From Leucobacter aridicollis (GTDB taxonomy: Bacteria > Actinomycetota > Actinomycetes > Actinomycetales > Microbacteriaceae): 64,000 nucleotides of DNA. The stretch lies in NCBI RefSeq assembly GCF_013409595.1, contig NZ_JACCBD010000001.1, positions 2,046,001 to 2,110,000 of the forward strand, written 5' to 3'. The notes beneath the pieces are model-generated. The model worked only from the letters and a program-made list of their open reading frames with translations. It had not been told where the DNA came from and did not search any database. Shown piece by piece: positions 1 to 8,773 of this stretch. Position 1 is the first letter of the stretch. The number at the start of each line of letters is the position of its first letter. A program made the translations under genes and the position numbers.

Positions 1-63
1 AGCCGCACGGGCGGCAGCTGAACGGCTGGTAACACGGTGTCATTTCCAATCAACAGATGAAAG

Positions 64-82
64 TAAGGCTTGGCTAACTTTG
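64..82 (+). promoter_or_regulatory. Putative DtxR/IdeR iron box upstream of the siderophore importer
   Basis: TAAGGCTTGGCTAACTTTG matches the DtxR/IdeR consensus TTAGGTTAGGCTAACCTAA at 13 of 19 positions, including the GGCTAAC core. It lies about 60 bp before the start of the binding-protein gene of a siderophore importer, where iron-dependent repression is expected. A -10-like TAAGGCT falls inside the box, so a bound repressor could block polymerase. The box is inferred from pattern and context only. Confidence 0.6.
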
Positions 83-141
83 AGGATAGCGCGCACCGCT
101 GTGCCGCCACACAACACCAGGAACACTCGGAGGTTTCCCGC

Positions 142-1137
142 ATGGCACGACGCCTGCCCACCCTCGCTGCCCTCACCGCAGCCGCCCTGCTGCTCGCCGG
201 CTGCAGCCCAGCCGCCTCAGACTCGACCGCTTCGGACGCCGCGGCCGCTGAGACCGGCGGCGCGTGGCCCCGCACGATCGAGCACGCCGCCGGCAGCACG
301 ACGATCGACGAGCAGCCGCTCCGCATCGTATCGGTCGCGCCGTCGATCACCGGCGGCCTGCTCTCACTCGACGCGCCGATCGTGGCGACCGGAGCCGCTC
401 CCGTCAGCCCGCTTTCCGACGAGAATGGCTTCTTCACCCAGTGGGCCGACGTCGCTATCGACCGCGGCGTTGAGGTCGCGTACAAGGATCTCGAGCTCGA
501 TATCGACGCCGTCGATCAGTTTGAGCCCGACCTCATCATCGGTTCGGCGAACGGCGGCGACAGCACCGCCGACGCGTACGATCAGCTGTCAGAGATCGCC
601 CCCACGGTACTCCTCGACTACGGCGACGCCACCTGGCAGGAGCTCACCGAGCAGATCGCCGAGATCACGGGGCTCGAATCGAAGGCCGCCGAGGTGCTCG
701 CGGACTATGACGAGTGGGTCGCGGGCCAGGCGAAGCAGATCACGCTCCCCCCGCAGCCGACGACCGCGCTCGTCTACATGGGCCCCGAGGGATCGTGGCC
801 ATTCGACCCGGCGAGCCCGCAGGCGATGCTGCTCAGCTCCCTTGGGTTTGACTACCAGCCGCCGCGCGAAGAGTTCCTCACCGAGGGCCAGGGTGGCCGC
901 GTCGGGATCCTCACCAGCGAGAACGCCCCCGATGGCCTCGCCGACGCCGAGACAATCATGATCGTCGCGATGCTCGGCGGCGACCCCGTCGCCGAGTTTG
1001 CGAAGGATCCGCTGCTGAAGAACCTTCCCGCGCTCACGAGCGACAACGTGTACTCAATGGGCGCACAGTCGTTCCGCCTCGACTACTACAGCGCGAAGCT
1101 GACCGTCGAGCTTCTCGTCGACACGTTCTCGGCCTAG
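142..1137 (+). CDS. Fe3+-siderophore ABC transporter, substrate-binding lipoprotein
   Basis: Periplasmic-binding-type lipoprotein (331 aa) that should capture a ferric siderophore at the outer face of the membrane and deliver it to the two permeases encoded next. The N-terminus is a lipoprotein signal: MARR, a hydrophobic stretch, then lipobox LLAGC, with the Cys near residue 21. The mature part has the FecB/FhuD-like layout with a helical backbone (RIVSVAPS near the start of the domain, DLIIGS in the middle). I chose the ATG at 142 because it has CGGAGG about 8 nt upstream and gives a proper signal peptide; the longer frame from 70 starts inside the iron box. First gene of a tightly packed five-gene operon. 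The exact siderophore cannot be told. Confidence 0.9.
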   Translation: MARRLPTLAALTAAALLLAGCSPAASDSTASDAAAAETGGAWPRTIEHAAGSTTIDEQPLRIVSVAPSITGGLLSLDAPIVATGAAPVSPLSDENGFFTQWADVAIDRGVEVAYKDLELDIDAVDQFEPDLIIGSANGGDSTADAYDQLSEIAPTVLLDYGDATWQELTEQIAEITGLESKAAEVLADYDEWVAGQAKQITLPPQPTTALVYMGPEGSWPFDPASPQAMLLSSLGFDYQPPREEFLTEGQGGRVGILTSENAPDGLADAETIMIVAMLGGDPVAEFAKDPLLKNLPALTSDNVYSMGAQSFRLDYYSAKLTVELLVDTFSA

Positions 1138-1140
1138 CGC

Positions 1141-2190
1141 GTGCCAGCTACACTGTCCGAACGGAGCGCCGTGGGGTCCCCACGGCGCTCCGCGGCGAGC
1201 CGCACCGCGATCCTGCTGGCGGCGAGCGCGACCCTGCTCGCGGTGACGGCCGTTGTGGGCATTGGCCTCGGCTCGAACCCGATTCCGCCGGCCCGGGTGA
1301 TCGATGCGCTCGTCGCGTATGATCCCGCGAACAACGATCACCTCGTGGTCGTGCTGTCGCGGTTACCGCGGATCGCGCTCGGGGTAATCGTCGGCGCGGC
1401 GCTCGGGCTCGCAGGTACGCTCATGCAGTCCGTCACACGCAACCCGCTCGCCGACCCTGGCATCCTCGGGGTGAACGCCGGGGCCTCGTTCGCTGTCGTT
1501 CTCGCGATCGCGTTTCTCGGGATCACCGACGTGAGCGGGTACATCTGGTTCTCGTTCGCCGGCGCCGCGGGCGCGGCCGCGCTCGTCTATCTGCTCGGCA
1601 GCTCCCGCGGCAACGCGGGCACCCCGGTGAGGATCGCCCTCGCGGGCACCGCAGTCAGCATCGTTATCGGCGCCCTCACCCAGATGGTGTTGTTGAGCAA
1701 CGACGCCGCGTTCAACAGTTTCAGGTTCTGGGCGATCGGCTCGCTGCAGGGCCGAGACTTCGGCGTCTCGGTGACGGTGCTGCCGTTCGTCGCGGCTGGC
1801 GTTGCTTTGAGCCTCGCGCTCATCTCGCCGTTGAACGCGCTAACCCTCGGTGACGACGTCGCGACGGCGCTTGGCACGAACGCCCTCGGGGCCCGCATCG
1901 GAGCCGCCGTGGCCGTGGTGCTGCTCGCGGGCGCCGCGACCGCCGCCGCAGGGCCGATCGGGTTTATCGGGCTCGGGGCCGCGCACATCGCCCGGTTCTT
2001 CACGGGCAACGAGCACCGTCGGCTGCTCCCCGCTGCGATGCTGCTCGGCGCGACCCTGCTCGTCGTCGCCGACACGCTCGGCCGCGTGGTTGTCGCGCCG
2101 GCGGAGCTGCAGACCGGCGTCGCGGCGGCATTGTTCGGCGGCCCGCTGTTCGTCGCCCTCGTCCGCTCTCGAAAGGTGGCCGCTCTGTGA
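1141..2190 (+). CDS. FecCD-family siderophore ABC permease 1
   Basis: Membrane subunit (349 aa) of the ferric-siderophore importer, FecCD/BtuC family, with about nine or ten predicted membrane helices. Family hallmarks include LPRIALGVIVGAALGLAGTL near residue 75, NPLADPGILG, and the cytoplasmic loop GPIGFIGLGAAHIAR that contacts the ATPase. It starts with GTG 3 nt after the binding-protein stop and overlaps the next permease by 4 nt (GTGA), so the two permeases are probably translationally coupled and form a heterodimer. Confidence 0.92.
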   Translation: MPATLSERSAVGSPRRSAASRTAILLAASATLLAVTAVVGIGLGSNPIPPARVIDALVAYDPANNDHLVVVLSRLPRIALGVIVGAALGLAGTLMQSVTRNPLADPGILGVNAGASFAVVLAIAFLGITDVSGYIWFSFAGAAGAAALVYLLGSSRGNAGTPVRIALAGTAVSIVIGALTQMVLLSNDAAFNSFRFWAIGSLQGRDFGVSVTVLPFVAAGVALSLALISPLNALTLGDDVATALGTNALGARIGAAVAVVLLAGAATAAAGPIGFIGLGAAHIARFFTGNEHRRLLPAAMLLGATLLVVADTLGRVVVAPAELQTGVAAALFGGPLFVALVRSRKVAAL

Positions 2191-3215
2191 CCGCAATCTC
2201 TGGCCGCATCGTCCGGGTCGGTGAGTTCTCGATCCGGATCCGCCCGCGCCTCGTCACCGTCAGCCTCATCGCGGCGGCGGTGCTCGTTGTCGCGATCATC
2301 GCGTCCCTGATGATCGGCACGATGCGCCTCGGCCCGGGCGACCTCGTCTCGGTGCTCACCGGTGAGGCGAAGCCCTCGCTCACACGCTCGGTGCTCGGTA
2401 GGCGACTCCCCCGCGCGCTCACGGCGGCGGCGGTCGGCGCGCTGCTCGGCATGAGCGGCGCCGTGTTCCAGTCGCTGTCGCGCAATCCGCTCGGTTCGCC
2501 CGACATCATCGGCTTCACGTCGGGGGCCGCGACGGGCGCGGTGTTCCAGATCGTGGTGGTTGGGGGCGGCATGCTCGCGACGGCCGCGGCCGCGATCGTT
2601 GGCGGCATCGTCACCGCGCTCGCCGTCTACTTCCTCGCCCGCAGGGACGGTGTCACCGGCGGGCTCAGGCTCGTGCTCGTCGGGATCGGGGTTGGCGCGG
2701 TCGTGAGCGCGTTCTCCTCGCTGCTCATCGCGCGCGCGGACATCGACGATGCGATGGTCGCGCAACTCTGGGGCGCCGGATCACTGCTCGGCCGCGGCTG
2801 GCTGCACGCCGGCATCGCGGTCGCCGCCCTCGCGCTCGTCACGCCCGTTCTGCTCGGGTTCGGGCGGAGCCTCGCGCTCATGGAGATGGGCGACGAGTCT
2901 GCCCACAGCGTCGGGGTTCGCGTTGAGCGCATCAGGTTCGCTTCGCTCGTCGTCGGGGTCGTCGCGGCGGCCGCAGCGGTCGCCGTCGCGGGCCCCATCG
3001 CGTTCATCGCGTTCGCAGCGGCCCACATCGCCAGGCCACTCGCCCCCGTCCCTGGCGTGCTCGTCGGGCTCTCCGCGCTCGTCGGCGCCGTGCTGCTCAC
3101 GGGCGCCGACCTCCTCGCGCAGAACCTCGACGTCGGCATGCGCACCCCGGTCGGGCTCGTCACGAGCCTGCTCGGCGGCATCTACCTGCTCTGGCTGCTC
3201 GCCAGACGCATCTGA
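2187..3215 (+). CDS. FecCD-family siderophore ABC permease 2
   Basis: Second membrane subunit (342 aa), homologous to the preceding permease: LGRRLPRALTAAAVGALLGM, SRNPLGSPDIIG and GPIAFIAFAAAHIARP occupy the corresponding places. Starts with a GTG overlapping the upstream stop codon (GTGA). It should pair with permease 1 to form the translocation channel. The ATPase gene follows after 13 nt. Confidence 0.92.
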   Translation: MTAISGRIVRVGEFSIRIRPRLVTVSLIAAAVLVVAIIASLMIGTMRLGPGDLVSVLTGEAKPSLTRSVLGRRLPRALTAAAVGALLGMSGAVFQSLSRNPLGSPDIIGFTSGAATGAVFQIVVVGGGMLATAAAAIVGGIVTALAVYFLARRDGVTGGLRLVLVGIGVGAVVSAFSSLLIARADIDDAMVAQLWGAGSLLGRGWLHAGIAVAALALVTPVLLGFGRSLALMEMGDESAHSVGVRVERIRFASLVVGVVAAAAAVAVAGPIAFIAFAAAHIARPLAPVPGVLVGLSALVGAVLLTGADLLAQNLDVGMRTPVGLVTSLLGGIYLLWLLARRI

Positions 3216-3228
3216 ACGGAGCCTCACG

Positions 3229-4098
3229 TTGTCACACGAACACACTGTACTTTCGCTCACGCCCGGGCTCGCGGTCGCCGACCTCGAGCTCCGGTACGGC
3301 CCTCGCTCCGTCATCGACGGGCTCTCGCTCACCGTCCCGCACGCAGGATTCACCGTCATCATCGGTCCGAACGGCTGCGGCAAGTCGACCCTGTTACGGG
3401 CGCTGTCGCGCATGCTGCGGCCAGCGAGCGGCGTCGTTTCGCTCGACGGCGCGGACCTCGCACGGCTCCGCACCAAGCAGGTCGCGAGACGCATCAGCAC
3501 GCTCGCGCAGGCGCCAGCGACTCCGACAGCGATCACCGTCGCCGACCTCGTCGCGCGCGGCCGAAACCCGTACCAGAGCATCCTGCGGCAGTGGAGCGCC
3601 GCGGACGACGCTGCGGTGACTCGGGCGCTCGCGGAGGTCGAGATGACTGAGCACGCTGAACGCCTCGTGGAGGAGCTCAGTGGGGGCCAGCGGCAACGCG
3701 CCTGGCTCGCGATGGCCCTCGCCCAGGAGACGCCGATCCTGCTGCTCGACGAGCCGACAACGTACCTCGACATCTCGCACCAGGTCGACGTGCTCGATCT
3801 CTGCTCGCGACTGCACGCCGGCGGGCGCACGCTCGTCGCCGTGCTGCACGACCTCAACCTCGCAGCCCGCTACGCGACGCACATCGTTGCGATGCGCGCG
3901 GGCGAGATCGTCGCGCAGGGGCCGCCCGAGTCGCTCATCACCCCGGACCTCCTCAGAGAGGTGTTCGATCTCGAGGCGGTCGTCATCGACGATCCCGAAA
4001 CCGGCCGGCCACTCATCGTGCCGCGGGAGACCCGCCCACACGCTTCCCGCCCATCACCACGCCGCGAACCGTTCGCGGCAGAACAGGAGTCAGCATGA
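3229..4098 (+). CDS. Siderophore ABC transporter ATP-binding protein
   Basis: Cytoplasmic ATPase (289 aa) powering ferric-siderophore uptake; FecE/FhuC type. Walker A GPNGCGKST lies at about residues 46-54, the ABC signature LSGGQRQRAW at about 148-157, Walker B ILLLDEPT at about 170-177, and the H-loop in VLHDLN. The frame stays open far upstream inside the permease gene, so the start needs a decision. The TTG at 3229 begins 13 nt after the permease stop with a weak ACGGA upstream and puts Walker A at the usual distance from the N-terminus. The 3' end overlaps the next gene by ATGA. Confidence 0.9.
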   Translation: MSHEHTVLSLTPGLAVADLELRYGPRSVIDGLSLTVPHAGFTVIIGPNGCGKSTLLRALSRMLRPASGVVSLDGADLARLRTKQVARRISTLAQAPATPTAITVADLVARGRNPYQSILRQWSAADDAAVTRALAEVEMTEHAERLVEELSGGQRQRAWLAMALAQETPILLLDEPTTYLDISHQVDVLDLCSRLHAGGRTLVAVLHDLNLAARYATHIVAMRAGEIVAQGPPESLITPDLLREVFDLEAVVIDDPETGRPLIVPRETRPHASRPSPRREPFAAEQESA

Positions 4099-4952
4099 CC
4101 GACACACAGCACCAGCCAGCCGCGACGGGCACGTCGCAGCTCATCACCTCCGCGGCAACGCAGTCGGAGGATCACAACCGCGGGCTCCAACTCGGCACGG
4201 CCACGGTCGAGTCGTTCGCGGACGTCACCCCCGAGCTTGCGCGCGTCGTCGTCAGCATCCCGGACCTCGCGGGCGAGCCGAACTGGGTGCGCCCGAACGT
4301 CGCACTCCGCTTCTACCTCGATGAGCGGTTCGAGAGCGCGACCCGCGTGTACACGGTCCGCTCCGCAGACGTCGCGGCAGGCACCGTCGAGATCGACGTC
4401 GTGCGTCACGGCGCCTCGAGCCCGATGATGCTCTGGCTCGACACCCTCACGGTCGGCGACACCGTGAAGTTCGGCGGTCCGCGCCCCCACTTCGATATTC
4501 CCGACGCCCGGGGACGCGACGCCATCATCTTTGCCGACGCGACCTCGATTCCCGCGCTGTACGCGATCCTCGACCAGGCCGACGCCGGGCTCACTGGCCG
4601 CGGCTGGGTCGCCACGAGCGACGAGGCCGCGTTCGCCGAGCTGCCGGTGCTGCCGGGCCTGACACTCACGCGCATCGCGCCGGGCACCGGGTACGTCGAC
4701 CAGCTCGCAACGCTGCCGCACCCGGGACCGGTCGTGGTCTGGGGCGCCGGCGAGCGCGACGAGATGCGCGCGGTGAGGTCGTTCTTCCGGAACGATCACG
4801 GCCTCGCGAAAGACGACGTGGCGGTGTTCGGGTATTGGAAGCGCGGCGCCACGAACACGCAGATCGATACGCAGCGCCTGCAGGCCTATGAGGTGGCGCT
4901 CGCCGAGGGGCGCTCCGTGCACGACCTCGACGACCTCGCGCTCGCGATCTAG
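4095..4952 (+). CDS. Siderophore-interacting protein (FAD-binding ferric-siderophore reductase)
   Basis: SIP/ViuB-family cytoplasmic flavoprotein (285 aa) that releases iron from the imported siderophore by reduction. Visible features are the FAD-binding RVYTVR motif in the beta-barrel domain, the FGGPRPHFDIPD region, and the C-terminal YWKRG typical of the family. It is fused by ATGA overlap to the ATPase gene, so uptake and reductive release are encoded in one transcript under the iron box. The first ~35 residues are polar and probably disordered. Confidence 0.9.
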   Translation: MTDTQHQPAATGTSQLITSAATQSEDHNRGLQLGTATVESFADVTPELARVVVSIPDLAGEPNWVRPNVALRFYLDERFESATRVYTVRSADVAAGTVEIDVVRHGASSPMMLWLDTLTVGDTVKFGGPRPHFDIPDARGRDAIIFADATSIPALYAILDQADAGLTGRGWVATSDEAAFAELPVLPGLTLTRIAPGTGYVDQLATLPHPGPVVVWGAGERDEMRAVRSFFRNDHGLAKDDVAVFGYWKRGATNTQIDTQRLQAYEVALAEGRSVHDLDDLALAI

Positions 4953-5005
4953 CGCGGGTCGGCCAGCCCAAAGGGATTCCACAGCAGCGGGGCTGCGCCC
5001 TCAAC

Positions 5006-5058
5006 AGTTGGCACTTGTTGTCGCCATGCATGTCCGCAAACGACAACAAGTGCCAACT
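5006..5058. repeat. Long perfect inverted repeat (hairpin H1)
   Basis: Arms AGTTGGCACTTGTTGTCG (5006-5023) and its exact complement (5041-5058) flank a 17-nt loop. The arms are about half A/T in a 70 percent GC region. It lies at the end of the siderophore operon and may act as its terminator. It belongs to a set of five long, AT-rich hairpins found at gene ends in this window. Confidence 0.85.
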
Positions 5059-5070
5059 CCCGCGGTGGGC

Positions 5071-5110
5071 GGGACCGGGCGGGACCGGGCGGGACCGGGC
5101 GGGACCGGGC
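5071..5110. repeat. Tandem repeat, 4 x 10 bp (GGGACCGGGC)
   Basis: Four exact head-to-tail copies of GGGACCGGGC follow directly after hairpin H1, with partial degenerate copies on both sides. Such short perfect arrays can change copy number by slippage. No coding role is seen. Confidence 0.9.
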
Positions 5111-5228
5111 TGGACCCGCGGCCGAGCCGGTGGGCCGGGCCGCGCCGCCGGCATCATCCTTTTGGATGACACCGAGTTCACCCTCGCCCCCGATGCCAGA
5201 GGCCGCGCTCACTGGTGGAGTTGAGGGT

Positions 5229-7304
5229 ATGGAACACAGCCCGCAACGACCCCGCTTCTCGGACGCGCTCACGTCGCGCCGTGGGGCCTGGATCTCCCTC
5301 AGCGCCGTCCTCCTCGTTCTCGTCGCCATGTTCGGCATCTTCGGGAGCGCTCAGGCGCCGGCACGCAACGCGCAGGCCCCCGCCGACTCGGAGTCGACCC
5401 GGGTGAGCGAGCTGCTCGCCGAGTTCCCGAACGCCGACCAGCAGTCGGTACTCGTCGTCGCCGAACGCAGCGACGGCGGGCCGCTCACCGAGGCCGACAC
5501 CGAGGCACTCGCCGCCCTACTCCCCGTCCTGCAGCAGCACGCGGCCGCCGATCCGGCCGGGCCGATGCTCAGCGACGACGGCAAGGCGGCGCTGCTCGTC
5601 ACGCCCATCACTGTCGGCGAGACCAACACCGACACCGCCGAGGTGATCGGCGACCTCCGCGCCGATCTCGCCGACCACGCGCTTCCCGGGGTCACTCTGC
5701 AGGTGACCGGCGGCCCGGCGTTCGGCGCCGACATCGCCGCAGCGTTCGAGGGCGCCGACTTCACGCTCTTGCTCGTCACGATCCTCATCGTCGCGGTGCT
5801 GCTGATCGTGACGTATCGCTCCCCCGTGCTCTGGCTCGTCCCGCTCGTTGTCGTCGCGCTTGCCGACGGCCTCGCGGGCCGCGTCACGGCGGCCGCGGGC
5901 GCCGCCTGGGACCTGCAGTTTGATGCGGGCATCATCAGCGTGCTCGTGTTCGGGGCGGGCACGAACTACGCGCTCCTCCTCATCTCGCGCTACCGCGAGG
6001 AGCTGCTGCACACCGACGATCACCGGGCCGCACTGAGTGCGGCGTGGCGGAAGTCGCTGCCCGCGATCCTTGCCTCGAACGTCACCGTCGTCGCCGCGCT
6101 TGCCACCCTCGCGCTCGCCGTCATCCCCGGCACCCACGGGCTCGGGGTGTCGTCCGCGCTGGGGCTCGTGATCGCGCTCGGCGCGGTCCTGTTCCTCTTG
6201 CCGCCACTGCTCGCGATCTTCGGCAGGAAGGTGTTCTGGCCGTTCGTCCCGAAGCCCGCTGCCGCCGGATCGGAGGCCGCCCAGGCCCGCCGCGGCGTGT
6301 GGCGCGGGATCGCGACCCATGTGTCCCGCCGCCCCGTCGTGAGCCTCCTCGCTGGCCTCGCTCTCCTCGGCGTCATGACCGCCGGCCTCGTCGGCACCAC
6401 GGTCGGGCTCGACCAGGTCGAGAAGTTCCGCGGCGGCTCCGAATCGGCGAGCGGTCTCGAAACACTCTCGGCGCACTTCCCAGCCGGTGAGGCGCAGCCG
6501 ATCCTGATCGTCACCGACACTGCGACCGCGCGGGACACCGTGAACGCGGTGAGCGACGTCGACGGCGTCGTGCGCGCGCACCCAATTGGAGAGAGCGCCG
6601 ACGGCGCGCTCACCAAGATCATGGTGACGAGCGAATACCAGCCCAGCAGCGAGGAGAGCCTCGCGCAGATCGGCGAGCTCCGGGACGCGGTCTCGGACAT
6701 CCCGGACACGCTCGTCGGCGGCGCCGTCGCAACCGACGTCGACGCCCGTGCCGGCGGCCAACAGGATCTCCTGCTCATCGCGCCACTCGTGCTCGCGATC
6801 AGCTTCCTCGTGCTCGCCATCCTGCTGCGCTCCCTCGTCGCTCCGGCGCTGTTGCTCGTGGTGAATCTTGCGAGCGCGATCGCGGCGATCGGCGCCGGCG
6901 CGTGGCTGAGCCGCGTGGTGTTCGGGCAGCACGCGCTCGACCTGCAGGTGCCGCTGCTCGCGTTCCTGTTCCTCGTCGCGCTCGGCATCGACTACACGAT
7001 CTTCCTCGTGCACCGCGCCCGCGCCGAGGCGACCCAGCACGGCACCCGCGACGGCATGATCGAGGCGGTGGCGCACACCGGCAGCGTCATTACGAGCGCC
7101 GGCATCGTGCTCGCGGCGGTCTTCGCCGCGCTCGGCGTGCTGCCGCTCGTGACGCTCGGGCAGCTCGGGCTCATCGTCGGCGTCGGCGTGCTCGTGGACA
7201 CCCTCGTCGTGCGTACCGTCATCGTTCCCGCACTCTTCACGCTTATGGGCGATCGCATCTGGTTGCCCCGAAAGCCCGCCGCACAGGGGACAATGAAACC
7301 ATGA
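5229..7304 (+). CDS. MMPL/RND-superfamily transporter (YdfJ-like)
   Basis: Large inner-membrane exporter (691 aa) of the MMPL family, which moves lipids or other hydrophobic compounds with proton motive force. Two homologous halves are visible. Each has one N-terminal helix, an extracytoplasmic loop and a cluster of membrane helices; the characteristic GAGTNYALLLISRYREEL (first half) and ALGIDYTIFLVHRARAEA (second half) segments carry the proton-relay region. I chose ATG 5229 for its GAGGG Shine-Dalgarno site; upstream in-frame codons lie in the repeat-rich leader. The 3' end overlaps the sensor kinase gene by ATGA, so exporter and two-component system form one operon. The substrate is unknown. 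Confidence 0.9.
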   Translation: MEHSPQRPRFSDALTSRRGAWISLSAVLLVLVAMFGIFGSAQAPARNAQAPADSESTRVSELLAEFPNADQQSVLVVAERSDGGPLTEADTEALAALLPVLQQHAAADPAGPMLSDDGKAALLVTPITVGETNTDTAEVIGDLRADLADHALPGVTLQVTGGPAFGADIAAAFEGADFTLLLVTILIVAVLLIVTYRSPVLWLVPLVVVALADGLAGRVTAAAGAAWDLQFDAGIISVLVFGAGTNYALLLISRYREELLHTDDHRAALSAAWRKSLPAILASNVTVVAALATLALAVIPGTHGLGVSSALGLVIALGAVLFLLPPLLAIFGRKVFWPFVPKPAAAGSEAAQARRGVWRGIATHVSRRPVVSLLAGLALLGVMTAGLVGTTVGLDQVEKFRGGSESASGLETLSAHFPAGEAQPILIVTDTATARDTVNAVSDVDGVVRAHPIGESADGALTKIMVTSEYQPSSEESLAQIGELRDAVSDIPDTLVGGAVATDVDARAGGQQDLLLIAPLVLAISFLVLAILLRSLVAPALLLVVNLASAIAAIGAGAWLSRVVFGQHALDLQVPLLAFLFLVALGIDYTIFLVHRARAEATQHGTRDGMIEAVAHTGSVITSAGIVLAAVFAALGVLPLVTLGQLGLIVGVGVLVDTLVVRTVIVPALFTLMGDRIWLPRKPAAQGTMKP

Positions 7305-8773
7305 GCCTTGTAGACGCGCCGCTGTCCGGCGGGCACGCGCCCCGCGGGCGGGCGTCCGAGCCGACCGTGCGGGCGATGGAGATTGGCCAGCACCTCATCG
7401 CACTCGCGCTCGCGATCATCGGGGCGATCCGCGCGATCGGCGACGGCGTCCCCGCCCCGGCCGCGGTTGTCGCCGGGATCGCGGTCCTCGCCTGGCATAC
7501 CGCCGGCGCCTTCCTGCCACGCAAAACATCATCGCGGAACGCCGTCGTCTGGTGGCTGGTCGGGTTCGCAGCGGTCTGGATCGCCGCCGTCACCGTCTCC
7601 TCAGAGTTCGTGTGGCTCGCGTTCCTGCTCTGGCTGCTCGCGGGCCACCTGCTTCCGCTGCGCTGGGGCCTCGTGTTCTCCGCATTCGTGTTCGCGGTCG
7701 TGGCCATCGCCCCGATCCTGCACCACGGCACGACGAGCTACGCGAACCTCTTCGGTCCGCTCATCGGCGGGATCTTCGCCTTCGGGATCTCGCGCGGCTA
7801 CCTCCAGCTGCTGCACGAGGCCGCCGAGCGGGAACGACTTGTCACCTCGCTGAAGCTCGCGCACGCCGAGATGTCGGAGCTGCAGGACGAGCTCGCCGTC
7901 GCGCAGCGCGAGGCCGGAGCGATCGCCGAGCGCACCCGGATCTCCAGGGACATCCACGACACGATCGCGCAGGCGCTCTCGTCCATCCGGCTGCTCGCGC
8001 ACGCGGCGAGCAGCCGCACCCAGGATCCCGCGGCGGCGCTCTCGCTCACGCAGGTCGAGACCCTCGCAGGCGACAGTCTCGCCGACGTCCGGAGGATCGT
8101 CGCAGAGCTCCTCCCAGCTGAATTGGAGGACGGCGCCCTGGCCGCTGCCCTCGAACGCATGCTCGATCGGGCGCGCGAGGAGGCAGGGATCGACGCCGAA
8201 CTGCACGCCGACGACACGCTGCCGCTGTTGCCGACCGAGGTTGAAGTCGCGCTGCTGCGCAGCGCACAGTCCGCGCTCGCAAACGTGCGACTCCACGCGG
8301 CAGCGACGCGGGTCGTCGTGAGCCTCATCGACGCCGGCGACGCGGTGCGCATGGACATCATCGACGACGGGCGAGGCTTCGACGTCGCCGAGTGGGAGCA
8401 CAGCCCCGCGACCGGGGCGTCGAGCTACGGGCTCCGGTTCATGCGGAACCGGCTTCGCGAGCTCGGCGGCGGCCTTGACATCGAGAGCAGCCCCGGCGAC
8501 GGCACCGCGCTCTCGGCGCACCTCCCGATCCGCACTGCAGACCGCCCCGGAGAGGCCGGGCACGGTACGGGTGGTGCCGGTGGTGCGGGTGCCGGGGCCG
8601 CCGGTGCGGGTGGTGCCGATGCCGGTGCCGGTGGCGGTGGCGGTGGCGCCGTAGACCGCACCGCTCCCACCGACCGCACCATTCCAGCCGACCGCGTCCT
8701 TCCCAGCGATCCCGGCATTCCCAACGTTCCCGGCATTCCCAGCGTTCCCAGCGCAGACGAGGAGCCCTCATGA
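7301..8773 (+). CDS. Two-component sensor histidine kinase (NarL-partner, HisKA_3 type)
   Basis: Membrane-bound sensor (490 aa) with six or so hydrophobic segments in residues 25-170, a short coiled coil, then the HisKA_3 dimerisation motif TRISRDIHDT with the phospho-acceptor at His219. The HATPase_c domain follows, with DDGRGFD and GLRFMRNRLRELGG ATP-lid motifs. The last ~75 residues are low-complexity: a Gly/Ala tract, then D-R-T/P and P-G-I-P-N-V-type repeats ending in EEPS, encoded by minisatellite-like DNA. Starts by ATGA overlap with the MMPL exporter and ends by ATGA overlap with the response regulator, so it probably controls the exporter. Confidence 0.92.
   Translation: MSLVDAPLSGGHAPRGRASEPTVRAMEIGQHLIALALAIIGAIRAIGDGVPAPAAVVAGIAVLAWHTAGAFLPRKTSSRNAVVWWLVGFAAVWIAAVTVSSEFVWLAFLLWLLAGHLLPLRWGLVFSAFVFAVVAIAPILHHGTTSYANLFGPLIGGIFAFGISRGYLQLLHEAAERERLVTSLKLAHAEMSELQDELAVAQREAGAIAERTRISRDIHDTIAQALSSIRLLAHAASSRTQDPAAALSLTQVETLAGDSLADVRRIVAELLPAELEDGALAAALERMLDRAREEAGIDAELHADDTLPLLPTEVEVALLRSAQSALANVRLHAAATRVVVSLIDAGDAVRMDIIDDGRGFDVAEWEHSPATGASSYGLRFMRNRLRELGGGLDIESSPGDGTALSAHLPIRTADRPGEAGHGTGGAGGAGAGAAGAGGADAGAGGGGGGAVDRTAPTDRTIPADRVLPSDPGIPNVPGIPSVPSADEEPS
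8574..8757 (+). repeat. Coding minisatellite in the kinase tail
   Basis: About 75 bp of GGTGCCGGTG/GGTGCGGGTG-type repeats are followed by degenerate copies of GACCGCACC(G/A) and by two copies of an 18-bp CCCGGCATTCCCAACGTT-like unit. All stay in the kinase frame and add a Gly/Ala-rich and Pro-rich tail after the ATPase domain. Period lengths are multiples of 3, so copy-number change would keep the frame. Confidence 0.8.

Larger units (their letters stand above)
4953..5228. other. Intergenic region with hairpin and 10-bp tandem repeats
   Basis: The 276 bp between the siderophore operon and the MMPL gene hold no credible gene. They contain an 18-bp perfect inverted repeat (5006-5058), then four exact tandem copies of a 10-bp G-rich unit (5071-5110), then the leader of the MMPL gene with GAGTTGAGGG just before its start. 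Confidence 0.8.

Noticed and set aside
70..141. Upstream start for the siderophore-binding protein (TTG at 70)
   Set aside because: It would start inside the iron box and give a non-signal N-terminus. ATG 142 has a Shine-Dalgarno site and a lipoprotein signal.
5071..5110. CRISPR-like array
   Set aside because: Units are 10 bp and directly adjacent, with no spacers and no cas genes.
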